Shown here in pieces: positions 1 to 8,182 of a stretch of 64,000 bases of DNA. The stretch is from Limimaricola sp027213785 (GTDB lineage Bacteria > Pseudomonadota > Alphaproteobacteria > Rhodobacterales > Rhodobacteraceae). The translations under genes were made by a program, and so were the position numbers. Position 1 is the stretch's first letter, and every line of letters begins with the position of its first letter. The notes beneath the pieces are model-generated. The model was not told where the DNA came from. It searched no databases and saw only the letters and a program-made list of their open reading frames with translations. The stretch covers positions 2,480,001-2,544,000 of the forward strand of contig NZ_CP193755.1 of assembly GCF_050847355.1 (NCBI RefSeq), written 5' to 3'.

Positions 1-546
1 CGACAGCGCCGTCGATGGCTCGTCGAGCACCAGCACCCGCGCTTCCTGGCTGATCGCCTTGACGATCTCGGTGAGCTGGCGCTGCCCGGCACCGAGATCG
101 GCGACGAGCGCCCGGGGGTTCACGTCGACCTCGAGCATCTCGAACAGCGCGCGCGCCTTCTTTTCGGCGGTGCGGTCGTCGATCAGCCCGAGGCCGGTCT
201 TAGTCTCGCGCGTGAGAAAAACGTTCTGCGCGACGCTCAGCGACGGGACAAGACTCATCTCCTGAAAGATCATCGCCACCCCCGCCTGCCGCGCTGCCTC
301 CGGCGAGGGGTGGGTGATCCGCTGGCCGCAGATCTCGATCGTGCCGGCATCCGGCGCATGCACGCCGTTGAGCACTTTCAAGATCGTCGACTTGCCCGCG
401 CCGTTGCCGCCCAGAAGCGCGTGGACCTCGCCGGCCTCGACCTCGAAGTCGACCCCGGCCAGCGCCCGCACACCGCCGAACTGCTTGGCGATGCCGCGCA
501 TCACCACCGCCTGCGGCGTGGCGGTCACGTCTTCACCTTGACCCAT
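1..546 (-). CDS. Sugar ABC transporter ATP-binding protein (3' end outside window)
   Basis: This is the ATPase of a carbohydrate ABC importer of the RbsA/MglA type. It powers uptake of the sugar captured by the binding protein encoded at 1791-2912. The visible 182 residues hold a Walker A motif (GGNGAGKST), the Q-loop (IFQEMS), a signature-like stretch (LGAGQRQ) and Walker B (VLVLDEPST). Proteins of this family are usually about 500 residues with two ATPase halves, so only the first half is seen here and the rest lies left of base 1. The ATG at 544-546 overlaps the end of the upstream dehydrogenase gene by 22 bases, which indicates translational coupling in one operon. The permease is probably beyond the edge. 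Confidence 0.9.
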   Translation of the reverse strand, partial: MGQGEDVTATPQAVVMRGIAKQFGGVRALAGVDFEVEAGEVHALLGGNGAGKSTILKVLNGVHAPDAGTIEICGQRITHPSPEAARQAGVAMIFQEMSLVPSLSVAQNVFLTRETKTGLGLIDDRTAEKKARALFEMLEVDVNPRALVADLGAGQRQLTEIVKAISQEARVLVLDEPSTALS

Positions 547-1694
547 TGCTGCGTCTCCCCGGACTCGATCAGCGCATCGGCGACCAACTCGGTCAGGTAG
601 CCATCCGCGAAGTTGGGCGAGGGCTGCACCCCCGTGGCGATCGCCTTGAACAGATCATAGCACTCGACGATCTTGGTCTCCGAGTAGCCGATGCCCAGTG
701 CCGGGATCGGCCAAAGCCCCTCGCCGTATGGATGCGCCGGGCCGCTATAGACGGTGCGGAAGCCGCGCGCGTCGGCGGGGTCGCTGTTGAACATGACGCG
801 CAGCTCGTCGCGGCGCTCGTAGTTGAACAGGATCGAGCCCTCGGTGCCGTGAATTTCGAAGGTGATGAAGTTGTTGCGGCCGTAGCCATTGCGCGTCGCC
901 TCGAGCGAGCCGATGGCGCCGTTCTCGAACTTCAGGAGCGAGACGACCTCATCGTCGACATCGACCGTCGCGCGCTCGCCCCCCGTGTTCTTTTCGCTGG
1001 CCCCGAGCTTGTCCTGCCCGCCGGCCTGCACCGGCCGCGACGTCACATAGGTGGGCGTCATCGCAGTGACGGCCGCGATCGGACCGACGAGGTAATGCGC
1101 CAGATCGACCACATGGGTGCCGATGTCGCCAATGGCGCCAGACCCGGCGATCTTCTTCTGAAAACGCCAAGACAGCGGCCCGTCGGGGTCGGCGGACCAG
1201 TCCTGCAGGTACGTGCCGCGGAAGTTGAGGATCTTTCCGATCCGTCCCTCCTCAATGTATTTGCGGGCCAATGCCACCGCGGGGGTGCGGCGGTAGTTGA
1301 AGGCGACCATGTGGATCACGCCGGCCTTCTCGACCGCGTCGAGCATCTCCCGCGCTTCCTCGCCGCCGCGCGCCAGCGGCTTCTCACAGATGATGTGCTT
1401 GCCTGCCTTGGCCGCCGCGATGGCGATCTCGGCATGGACGTTGTTGGGGGTGCAGATGTCGACCACGTCGATATCGCCGCGGGTCACAACCGCGCGCCAG
1501 TCGGATGAGGCCTCGTCAAAGCCGAAGCGCTGGCGAGCGTCCTCGGCCAACTCGTCGGTGACGTCGACGACGACCTTGCGGTGCGGGATCGCCGGGGCGG
1601 GCCAGAAGAACATCGGCATTGATGCGTAGGCCATGGCATGGGCCTTGCCCATAAAACCGCCACCGATCATCGCCACATTGAGCGTCTTGGTCAT
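525..1694 (-). CDS. Gfo/Idh/MocA family NAD(P)-dependent oxidoreductase
   Basis: A 389-residue dehydrogenase of the Gfo/Idh/MocA family, which oxidises sugars or inositols at a ring or chain hydroxyl. The N-terminal Rossmann motif is GGGFMGKAH (about residues 9-17). The family EKP motif is present in ICEKPLA, followed by the C-terminal substrate domain. I chose the ATG at 1692-1694 because the protein then begins with MTKTLNVAMIGGG and a GGAG sequence lies about 10 bases upstream; a longer in-frame start would add unconserved residues. It sits between the binding protein and ATPase genes, so it most likely acts on the imported sugar. The substrate cannot be read from the sequence. Confidence 0.9.
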   Translation of the reverse strand: MTKTLNVAMIGGGFMGKAHAMAYASMPMFFWPAPAIPHRKVVVDVTDELAEDARQRFGFDEASSDWRAVVTRGDIDVVDICTPNNVHAEIAIAAAKAGKHIICEKPLARGGEEAREMLDAVEKAGVIHMVAFNYRRTPAVALARKYIEEGRIGKILNFRGTYLQDWSADPDGPLSWRFQKKIAGSGAIGDIGTHVVDLAHYLVGPIAAVTAMTPTYVTSRPVQAGGQDKLGASEKNTGGERATVDVDDEVVSLLKFENGAIGSLEATRNGYGRNNFITFEIHGTEGSILFNYERRDELRVMFNSDPADARGFRTVYSGPAHPYGEGLWPIPALGIGYSETKIVECYDLFKAIATGVQPSPNFADGYLTELVADALIESGETQQWVKVKT

Positions 1695-1790
1695 GTGTCT
1701 AACTCCGGAAGATATGGGAAGGCGGGACCGGCCCACGCGGAGCCGTCACCGCGGCGACGGGCGGGCGCGTGGCCTGCCCGTCGCGCTCGA

Positions 1791-2912
1791 TCAGTTCATG
1801 CTGTTCTGGATGTTGGCCGTGGCGTCGGCACGGTAGACCGTCTGCCAGGCATCGAGCAGCGTCTCGCGCGTGACCGGCAGCGCCGGCAGTGCGACGAAGG
1901 CGGGCGCCTCCTTGTCCAGAAGGCCGTAACCCGCGAGCGTCGCCTCGGCGACGCCTTGGTCGAACGGCCGCTGTGCTCCGAGGCCTTTGACGAAGCCGCC
2001 CTGCGCCATGTTAATCGCGACGTTCTCGCCCAGATCGATGGTGGTGATGACCAGATCGTCGCGCCCCGCGACCCGCGCTGCCGAGATCACGCCCTCGGCC
2101 GGCACATCCCAGACCGCCCAAATCGCGTCGAGATCGGGGTTCGAGGTCAGCATCGCCGAGGCGACCTTGTCGGCGTCACCGGTGAAATCCGGCCCGCCAA
2201 TGCCCTGCTCGGCCACGATCTCGATGCCTGGATATTCCTCGGCAATCGTCGTCTTGAAGGCGTCGTAGCGCTGCCGCGTTACGAAGAAGTCGGCCGCGTG
2301 GTAGACCAGCCCGACCTTGCCCTTGCCCTCGAGCGCCTTGGCTAGCAGATGCGCTGAGGCGACGCCGTTGCCGTAGTTGTCGGCCGAGACGACCGAGACG
2401 TAATCTGTACCGACTTCCAGCCCCGGGGGGGTGTTCTCCATAAAGACCAAAGTCACTCCTGCATCGGCGGCAGCCTTGTAGGCAGAGGCCGTCGCGGCAG
2501 GATCGGTCGGCACCGAGACGATGATATCGGGCTGCTGCGCCAGAACGGTCTCAATGTCCGCGACCTGCTTCTCAGGCTTGAAGCCGGCATCCGTGACGGC
2601 GATCACCTCGATCCCCATCTCGTCGAACCGGTTCCGCAGCCCTTCGACCTGCGCCCGCGACCAGTCATTGCCGCCATAATGCATCACGATAGCGGCAGTG
2701 GCGTTCATTTCCCTAATCTGGGTAAGTTCTTCGTCCGAGAGCGACAGCTCGGCGGCCGGGGTCGCTGTCTCGCCGTTCGGCCCCTTGGAGAGCACTTCGG
2801 ATTGCAGCGCTGCGAGCGCCGCGTCGGGATCGGCAAGCGCTGGTGCAGCTAGCACGCCGGCGGCCACGAAGGCCGCGGCGGCGGCTCGGCCAAGGCTATT
2901 GATGATAGTCAT
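1791..2912 (-). CDS. Periplasmic sugar-binding protein of an ABC transporter
   Basis: A 373-residue substrate-binding protein of the RbsB-like (type I periplasmic binding) family. A signal peptide is clear: MTIINSLG, an Ala-rich hydrophobic core, then cleavage after APALA. A segment of about 50 residues precedes the binding fold, which starts near AAIVMHYGGNDWS and contains SVVSADNYG, ITTIDLGEN and GLGAQRPFDQGVA. The start at 2912 has AGGGAGGGAG just upstream. It lies in the sugar operon between the isomerase and dehydrogenase genes. A clear paralogue without signal peptide is encoded at 5534-6526 and shares the DWS, DxGF, SVVSADN and TTxDLG segments. The ligand is unknown. Confidence 0.92.
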   Translation of the reverse strand: MTIINSLGRAAAAAFVAAGVLAAPALADPDAALAALQSEVLSKGPNGETATPAAELSLSDEELTQIREMNATAAIVMHYGGNDWSRAQVEGLRNRFDEMGIEVIAVTDAGFKPEKQVADIETVLAQQPDIIVSVPTDPAATASAYKAAADAGVTLVFMENTPPGLEVGTDYVSVVSADNYGNGVASAHLLAKALEGKGKVGLVYHAADFFVTRQRYDAFKTTIAEEYPGIEIVAEQGIGGPDFTGDADKVASAMLTSNPDLDAIWAVWDVPAEGVISAARVAGRDDLVITTIDLGENVAINMAQGGFVKGLGAQRPFDQGVAEATLAGYGLLDKEAPAFVALPALPVTRETLLDAWQTVYRADATANIQNSMN

Positions 2913-2971
2913 GTTCGGGTCTCCCTCCCTGTGAGCGCGAACCCTCTCGTCCGCGCGGGTCGTCTTGCGGT

Positions 2972-3796
2972 TCAGGCCGTTTTCAGCCGTTTCTCCAGAT
3001 ATCGGCGGCTTGCCTCCGCCCCGGCGCGGGGATCGTCCCATGCGTCCAACTCGACCGTCACCCAGCCGTCGTAGCCGGTCTCGAGCAGCGCCTCGACGAT
3101 CGAGCCGTTATCGAGATCGCCGCGGTCCAGCGGCGTGAAGGCGAAAGGCTCGCGCTGCCAGCCCTTGAGATGGACGTAGGAGATCCGCTCGCGATGCTCG
3201 CGGATCATTTGCGCGGGATCGCCGCCAGCGGCGGCGAGATGCGCGGTGTCGGGACAGAAATCGATCGAGGTTTCACCGAAGATCCGGCGCACCTGCTCGG
3301 GGCCCTCGACAATCGTCGTCAGGTGGGGGTGGTAATGTGCCTTGAGTCCGCGCTCGCGGGCAATACCCACGATGTGCTCCAGCGCCGCACCAAGCTTCGC
3401 GTGATCGCCGTCGCGCGCACCCCCTGCCCTCTTGGCTCCGCCACCGATGACGAGATGCGGCGCGCCGATCTCGGCCGTGCGGTCGGCGACGCGACGGATG
3501 CGGTCGAGTTCCTCCTCAAGAATGTCGTCGAATATGAAGTTGCCACCCGAATAGGCCGCGACCAGCGACAGCCGGTGCTTCTCGAGCAACGTGCGAAACG
3601 CCTCCACGGAATGGTCGAGAAGGTTGCCATCGAAGACCTCGACCCCCTCATAGCCGGCCGCCGCGATATCCGCGAAGGCGCGGTCCATGTCGGCGAAGGT
3701 GCGGTAGGTCAGCTCGGCGACCGAGGTCACGCCGACCGCGTTGCCGCCGAGTGGGCCCCAGCAATTCGCCTGATAGGCAAGCTTCCATATCGTCAT
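2972..3796 (-). CDS. Sugar phosphate isomerase/epimerase (TIM barrel, IolE-like)
   Basis: A 274-residue protein of the xylose-isomerase-like TIM barrel superfamily, which covers sugar epimerases, IolE and hydroxypyruvate isomerase. Recognisable segments are YEGVEVFDG, HLVIGGGA, HYHPHLTT, DFCPDTAHLAA, YVHLKGW and WVTVELDAW; the His, Asp and Glu residues in these strands normally bind the catalytic metal. Two ATGs are close together at 3802 and 3796. I chose 3796 because GGGAG is then six bases upstream, whereas at 3802 it abuts the codon. It is the first gene of the minus-strand sugar operon, 59 bases before the binding-protein gene, and probably performs an early isomerisation of the imported sugar or its oxidised product. 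Confidence 0.85.
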   Translation of the reverse strand: MTIWKLAYQANCWGPLGGNAVGVTSVAELTYRTFADMDRAFADIAAAGYEGVEVFDGNLLDHSVEAFRTLLEKHRLSLVAAYSGGNFIFDDILEEELDRIRRVADRTAEIGAPHLVIGGGAKRAGGARDGDHAKLGAALEHIVGIARERGLKAHYHPHLTTIVEGPEQVRRIFGETSIDFCPDTAHLAAAGGDPAQMIREHRERISYVHLKGWQREPFAFTPLDRGDLDNGSIVEALLETGYDGWVTVELDAWDDPRAGAEASRRYLEKRLKTA

Positions 3797-3904
3797 TTTC
3801 ATCTCCCTCGGCCATCGGGCCGTCCCAGACGCCGGGTCGCGACCGAGCCCTCCAGCCCAGTGCGGAGGCCACGCGCCGCCACGTCCTTCCCTTGCGTTAA
3901 ACCA

Positions 3905-3933
3905 GGAATAAGCGAGCAAAAATCCTAAGTCAA
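3905..3933 (-). promoter_or_regulatory. Promoter of the sugar uptake operon
   Basis: On the minus strand TTGACT (3928-3933) is followed after exactly 17 bases by TATTCC (3905-3910), a sigma-70-like arrangement. Transcription would start near 3897, about 100 bases before the isomerase gene. The local sequence is conspicuously A+T-rich compared with the flanking genes. An 8-base inverted repeat, CAGGAATA (3903-3910) and TATTCCTG (4012-4019), brackets the region, but its spacing of about 100 bases makes a role uncertain. Confidence 0.6.
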
Positions 3934-3962
3934 CATTTTATCAGCATAACTACGCGCACTTT

Positions 3963-3977
3963 TGCAGATTATCTGCA
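3963..3977. promoter_or_regulatory. Perfect 15-bp palindrome, candidate operator of the ROK regulator
   Basis: TGCAGAT-T-ATCTGCA is a perfect inverted repeat in the A+T-rich gap between the sugar operon and the regulator gene. On the plus strand TTGCAG (3962-3967) and TAAAGT (3984-3989), 16 bases apart, form a plausible promoter for the regulator. The palindrome overlaps its -35 element and lies about 30 bases upstream of the -35 of the divergent operon. This fits an autoregulatory operator, but binding is inferred from position only. Confidence 0.55.
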
Positions 3978-4138
3978 TAAGCATAAAGTTGCCACGCTTA
4001 AATGTGTCGTGTATTCCTGATCTATCGGCAAAACTGGATGCGGGATGCCCAGCAAAAGCATCGAATCACACAGTGATCTGCCCTTGGGCGGATCGGGGGA
4101 CTCCGAGGGGCGCGCCAACAGGCGCAGCGCGGTAGCCG

Positions 4139-5506
4139 ATGCCTGACAGCGGCATGGTCGAGACGAGCCGGCCGAAGCGCGGCAAGGGGCGGCCTCGCAA
4201 CGCCGACGGCGCCGCGCAGAGCTTGGGCATGATCCTCAACCTCGTGCGCAGCGGCGCCGCGCACACGCGTCAGGAACTGGAGCGCGAGAGCGAGCTGGGC
4301 CGCGCTATTGTCGCCGACCGGCTCGCAACGCTCAGCGAGATCAAGCTGGTCGATGAAAGCGCGCTGGCCGAGGCCAGCGGCGGCCGCGCGCCCCGGCTGG
4401 TGCAGTTCAATGCGAACCGAGCGCGGATCCTCGTGGCGACACTTGATCAGACGGCGCTCGGCGTCGGCATCGCCGACCTGTCGGGCCGGTTGATCACCGA
4501 ACACCACGAAGCGATGGATCTCAGCGCCCCGCCCGAGGCGACGGCGGAGCGGCTCGGAACGCTGTTCGAATGGCTACTCGCAAAGGACGAACACTCGGCG
4601 CCGCTCTGGGGGCTAGGCATTTCGGTGCCTGGCCCGGTGCAGTTGTCGCCCGGCGACGATTTCCTGCAAGCGACGCCGACATTCCTGCCCGCATGGGAGG
4701 GCTTTCCGCTGGTCGAGCAGCTGGCTCGACGCTTTAGCGTGCCGGTCTGGATGCGCAGTAGCGTCGAGACGATGGCCATGGGCGAACTGCATGCCGGCGC
4801 CGGCGCCGGCATCAATGAGATGCTCTTCATCAAGGTTGGCAAGCGGATCGGCGCGAGCTTCGTCTTCGACGGCAAGCTCTATCGCGGCGCGCAAGGGGCG
4901 GCAGGGTTGATCGGCCATCTGCCGCGGGCGGCGGGCGGCCGAACCGCCTCGCTCGACGTGCTGGCCGGAAGCGACATGATCGCTCGCGACGGCCTCGCCG
5001 CCGCGCAGGCCGGCACCAGCCCTGCGCTGGCCGACATCCTGAACCGGGGCGGCGAGATCACTGCTATTGAGGTCGGTCAAGCCGCACAGGTCGGCGATTC
5101 AGTCAGCATGGAGATCATGTCGCGCAGCGGTCACCTGATCGGCCAACTGGTTGCCACGCTTGCCAACATGCTCAACCCGTCGCTGATTGTGCTGAGCGGC
5201 TCGATCGCGCAGACCAACGACATCCTCCTCGCCGCGGTGCGCGAGGCTGTCTATGGCGAATCGCACCCCCTCGTGACACGCGACCTGCGGATAAGTGCCT
5301 CGCGGATGGGCAGCTCTGCCGGGCTCGTTGGAGCCGCCAAGGTCGTGAGCGAGGCGTTGTTCGACCCGAGCTTCCTGCGCGAATGGGTCACCCACGGCGC
5401 CCCGACAGCGATGCCTCGGCTTTTGGCTGCGCTCGACCAGATGGGCACGGCGGCGATCGGCGCGCCCGCTTCGCCCCCCGCAGCCGCCGCGCCGCCCGGT
5501 GCATGA
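4139..5506 (+). CDS. ROK-family transcriptional regulator with degenerate sugar-kinase domain
   Basis: A 455-residue ROK repressor-type protein (NagC/Mlc/XylR class). Residues of roughly 25-85 form a winged helix-turn-helix and the remainder is a ROK sugar-kinase fold with ADLSGRLI, FIKVGKRIGAS and GAQGAAGLIGH. The divergent sugar operon is its natural target. Three functional spots differ from the family pattern. The usual NDVNAMALGE stretch with the catalytic Asp reads SSVETMAMGE. The sugar-contacting EIGH reads LIGH. The zinc-binding CxCGxxGCLE region reads as a Cys-free RAAGGRTASLDV. These changes suggest it neither phosphorylates nor binds sugar in the classical way. A second in-frame ATG at 4154 is also possible. 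The cytosolic binding-protein paralogue follows 27 bases downstream. Confidence 0.88.
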   Translation: MPDSGMVETSRPKRGKGRPRNADGAAQSLGMILNLVRSGAAHTRQELERESELGRAIVADRLATLSEIKLVDESALAEASGGRAPRLVQFNANRARILVATLDQTALGVGIADLSGRLITEHHEAMDLSAPPEATAERLGTLFEWLLAKDEHSAPLWGLGISVPGPVQLSPGDDFLQATPTFLPAWEGFPLVEQLARRFSVPVWMRSSVETMAMGELHAGAGAGINEMLFIKVGKRIGASFVFDGKLYRGAQGAAGLIGHLPRAAGGRTASLDVLAGSDMIARDGLAAAQAGTSPALADILNRGGEITAIEVGQAAQVGDSVSMEIMSRSGHLIGQLVATLANMLNPSLIVLSGSIAQTNDILLAAVREAVYGESHPLVTRDLRISASRMGSSAGLVGAAKVVSEALFDPSFLREWVTHGAPTAMPRLLAALDQMGTAAIGAPASPPAAAAPPGA

Positions 5507-5533
5507 TGACCTGAACAGGGAAGACGAAGGATT

Positions 5534-6526
5534 ATGTCGATAAGCGGACTGGGCCCCCACGGCGAACGCGCCGCGCCGCCGAGCCGGCTGAGCCTGACGC
5601 CCAACGACGTCACCGCCGCGCGTGACAGGCGGTTCCGGGTGGCCGTTGTGCTCCATACCGGCGAGAGCGACTGGTCCCGCCAGCAGCTCGCCGGGATCGC
5701 CGGGACCTTGGGCGACTGCGGCGTCATCGTTAGCGAGGTCGTCGATTGCGGCTTTCAGGCCGCGAGCCAGATCGCCGCGCTCGAACGGCTGAGCCACGAG
5801 GGGCTTGACGCGATCATCTCGATCCCGGTGGCGAACGCCGCGGTGGCCGAGGCGCATCGGCAGGTGTCCCGCGCCGGGATACGGCTCATCCTGCACGACA
5901 ACGTGCCTACGGGCATGCTGCCGGGCGCGGATTACACCTCGCTCGTCTCGGCCGACAATTTCGGTCTGGGGCTGATTGGCGCCAAGCTGCTCTCCGACAG
6001 GATCGCGCAGGGCGGCGAGGTAGGGCTAATGACCTACGGCGTCGACTTCTACGCCACGAATGAGCGCGAAATCGCCTTCGGGCGCTGGATAGTGGCCAAT
6101 CGCCCCGATCTGAAGCTGCGGACGATCCGCTTCCCATCACTAGGGGCGGTTCACGAAACCACTTTGTCGATGATCGAGGAAAGCCCCGACCTTGCAGGGC
6201 TCTTCGTGGTCTGGGATACGCCGGCAATGGAAGCCGTGGCCGCACTGAATACGGTCGGGCACGACATGCCGGTCACCACCGTCGATCTTGGCCGCGATGC
6301 AGCGATATGTCTGGCACAAGACAATCACATTGTAGGCATCGCCGCGCAGCAGCCGTTCCGGCAGGGCGTCGCCGTCGCGGAAGCGACGATACTTTCTCTT
6401 TTGGGGCGCGCAGTTCCGAGTTGGATCGCCCTGCCCGGACTTGCCGTTACGAAGGCCAACGTGGCCGATAGCTACCAGACCGTTTGGCGCACGCAAGCGC
6501 CGCAGGAGATCCTCTCTGCCCTGTGA
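5534..6526 (+). CDS. Cytosolic paralogue of the sugar-binding protein (no signal peptide)
   Basis: A 330-residue type I periplasmic-binding-protein fold. The N-terminus is polar (MSISGLGPHGERAAPPSRLS) with no hydrophobic segment, so the product should stay in the cytoplasm. It has no DNA-binding domain either, unlike LacI regulators. From residue 35 it parallels the secreted binding protein of 1791-2912: SDWSRQQL against NDWSRAQV, VDCGF against TDAGF, SLVSADNFG against SVVSADNYG, TTVDLG against TTIDLG, and AAQQPFRQGVA against GAQRPFDQGVA. It lies 27 bases after the ROK gene, almost certainly co-transcribed. A sugar-sensing partner for the regulator is my inference; a decayed transport component that lost its leader is the alternative. 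Confidence 0.82.
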   Translation: MSISGLGPHGERAAPPSRLSLTPNDVTAARDRRFRVAVVLHTGESDWSRQQLAGIAGTLGDCGVIVSEVVDCGFQAASQIAALERLSHEGLDAIISIPVANAAVAEAHRQVSRAGIRLILHDNVPTGMLPGADYTSLVSADNFGLGLIGAKLLSDRIAQGGEVGLMTYGVDFYATNEREIAFGRWIVANRPDLKLRTIRFPSLGAVHETTLSMIEESPDLAGLFVVWDTPAMEAVAALNTVGHDMPVTTVDLGRDAAICLAQDNHIVGIAAQQPFRQGVAVAEATILSLLGRAVPSWIALPGLAVTKANVADSYQTVWRTQAPQEILSAL

Positions 6527-6838
6527 CACACGAAGCCGCCATGCGGCCCCTTCAGTGCGCTGCATCGTGGCGGCCCTCCCCTTCAGGAGGTGACGGCATT
6601 GCCATGGAAACCTGCCCGCATGTTAGAAGAGTCATTGCTTTATCTGCTGGGTTCGCTTGACGCTCAGTGATTCACGGCTACCCTACAGGGACGTCATACA
6701 CGCAGCGCTCGCTCGAATTTCTAAAGAATATTCAGTGCCTTGGGCATCGTGAAAAATTCACTGGGGCTCCTACCACCCCAGCCAGGTTTTCACAAAAACC
6801 CAATGAAATCAGAGCCCCAAGCGCTCTGGGTCGACTCA
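6527..6838 (+). other. Gene-free stretch upstream of an integrase remnant
   Basis: No gene, tRNA or tmRNA was recognised in these 312 bases. The second half (about 6690-6830) is less G+C-rich than the surroundings. It contains a small hairpin-forming segment (TGGGG and CCCCA near 6760-6780). Together with the integrase-like remnant that follows, this suggests the edge of an old insertion. Confidence 0.4.
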
Positions 6839-6883
6839 TGTGCTACAGCCGTCCGCGGCTGTGACACATGATGTGCCACAGCC
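6839..6883. repeat. Three copies of a 12-mer TGTGNYACAGCC (+,-,+)
   Basis: The 12-mer occurs as TGTGCTACAGCC at 6839-6850, inverted at 6857-6868 (reading TGTGTCACAGCC on the minus strand), and as TGTGCCACAGCC at 6872-6883. The first two form a 30-base near-perfect inverted repeat with a four-base loop. The cluster sits at the 5' end of the integrase-like gene. Such arrays are typical of recombinase or regulator binding sites, but no duplicate of the site was found elsewhere in the window. Confidence 0.5.
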
Positions 6884-7208
6884 CCGACCTTCCCGCCCAT
6901 CCAAACGTCGCCGACGCGCGCGACACCACGCCGGGCCCTACCTGCTCCGCCGCGGGCGGGTCTTCTACTTTCGAAAACGACTTCCCCAGGTCGATCCAAA
7001 CCATGGATCAAACCTTTTTCTGTGCCTCTCCTTGCGGACCGAAATCCCGCTCGACGCGGTGAAGCGCTCTGCCGCGCTGCTCACGGTCTACGAGACAGAG
7101 GGACAGAAGATCGTGGACGCACTGAAGAACAACCTGCTCGCCCCCGCCGATGCCAAGAGCCCCCTCATGGAGGGGGCGACCATGACGACAGCGGACATCA
7201 AGGCCTGA
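6840..7208 (+). pseudogene. Truncated site-specific integrase, N-terminal part only
   Basis: The 122-residue product has a basic N-terminus. The segment PYLLRRGRVFYFRKRLP, with LCLSLRT and AVKRSAALL after it, is the pattern of the N-terminal DUF6538-like domain of tyrosine integrases. Full-length relatives are 350-500 residues with a catalytic domain carrying R, H, R and Y. None of that is present here, and after about residue 95 the similarity ends in a short low-complexity tail. The start shown is a GTG at 6840 inside the inverted repeat; GTG codons at 6861 and 6873 are alternatives. It is most likely the stump of a mobile element. Confidence 0.55.
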
Positions 7209-7261
7209 TCATCGCGCGCGCACCGTGATACCTTTCGCATGACCCGCCAGAGGAGGAGGAT

Positions 7262-7933
7262 GTGCTCAGGTCCGCCGGATTGATCGCCGGGCTTTTGGCG
7301 GCAACCGCAAGCGTCGCAGGCGAGGAAGAGACCATCTGCCAAGCTGCTGGTCTTATCGTCGAGGGTGGGACGTCAGAGACTCGTGCTCGCATCTGCCGGA
7401 TTGCCGCCCGTGAGATTCCGAAGCTTGCAGCCTGCAATGTTGCCGTGCCCGAGGGGGTCACACTCAGATTCGTGGATACTCTTCCCGAGGGTTGCATGGG
7501 CATCTTCCATTGCGGCGAAGCGCTCATCAGCTTGCTGACGCCTGAGCTCATGGCCAAGCGGCGCGATCCGGACCTCGCCTTTGCCAGCGTGCCGGACGAG
7601 CCCTATTTCGATAGCGTGGTCGTACACGAATTGACACACGCCGCCTACGACAGTGCGGAATGCCCGTTCGTCGATTGCCCGGCGACCGCCGAATACGCCG
7701 CTTATGCGATGCAGATTCGGTCGCTGCCGACCGAGGCGCGCGAGGCATTCGAGGCGACCTCCGTCTTCGATCACCGCGTCTCGCGGGACGAACTGAGCGC
7801 GATGTACCATGCCTTCGCTCCCGACCGCTTTGCGCAAAAAGCGTGGCTGCATTTCACCCAGCGCGATGACGGCTGCCAACTCATTGGACGGATCATGGGC
7901 GGCGCGGCCTTCTTTGACCGGGAACGCTTCTGA
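7262..7933 (+). CDS. Secreted protein with HExxH motif (DUF6639-like), function unknown
   Basis: A 223-residue protein with a short signal peptide (MLRSAGLIAGLLAATASVAG). Near residue 122 the motif VVHELTH fits the HExxH zinc-binding signature of metallopeptidases. A downstream EYAAYAMQ segment could supply the third ligand, as in other families where a Glu follows about 20 residues later. There are several Cys (CQAAG, CRIAA, CNV, CMGIFHC, CPFVDC), suggesting disulfides in the periplasm. The start is a GTG at 7262 preceded by GAGGAGGA. I recall similar proteins in Rhodobacterales listed as DUF6639, but no activity is known to me. It stands alone between a mobile-element stump and the exporter operon. 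Confidence 0.6.
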   Translation: MLRSAGLIAGLLAATASVAGEEETICQAAGLIVEGGTSETRARICRIAAREIPKLAACNVAVPEGVTLRFVDTLPEGCMGIFHCGEALISLLTPELMAKRRDPDLAFASVPDEPYFDSVVVHELTHAAYDSAECPFVDCPATAEYAAYAMQIRSLPTEAREAFEATSVFDHRVSRDELSAMYHAFAPDRFAQKAWLHFTQRDDGCQLIGRIMGGAAFFDRERF

Positions 7934-7960
7934 CGAGGATGCCGGACCTAGGGGTTCCCC

Positions 7961-7977
7961 GATCCCCGGCCGGGATC
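7961..7977 (+). terminator. Possible hairpin after the HExxH gene
   Basis: GATCCC and GGGATC are separated by CGGCC, giving a six-base-pair stem 28 bases after the stop codon. There is no T-run, so intrinsic termination is uncertain. Confidence 0.25.
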
Positions 7978-8182
7978 TGGTGATTTCCAAGCTACTCCTG
8001 GCTCCCGCCGATCGCGGTGAGAGGTGGGATCCCACTGCCCGGCCCGGCGTTCACGAACGGCGAAGGGAGCCGCCGGTTGTGGCTCCGGCAGATGCTCAGC
8101 GTCATCCCGTCGCCAGCCAGCCTGTTGTTAACGAAGCGGTAGATCGAGACGCTGGTTCGGTCGGATCTGTGCCGGGGGTCGT

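Noticed and set aside
3903..4019. CAGGAATA/TATTCCTG inverted repeat flanking the divergent sugar promoters
   Set aside because: Arms of eight bases about 100 bases apart in A+T-rich DNA are compatible with chance; the 15-bp palindrome is the better operator candidate.
6745..6785. tRNA- or tmRNA-like 3' end (TGGGG...CCCCAGCCA) before the integrase stump
   Set aside because: No T-loop consensus or complete cloverleaf could be built, so an attachment tRNA is not supported.
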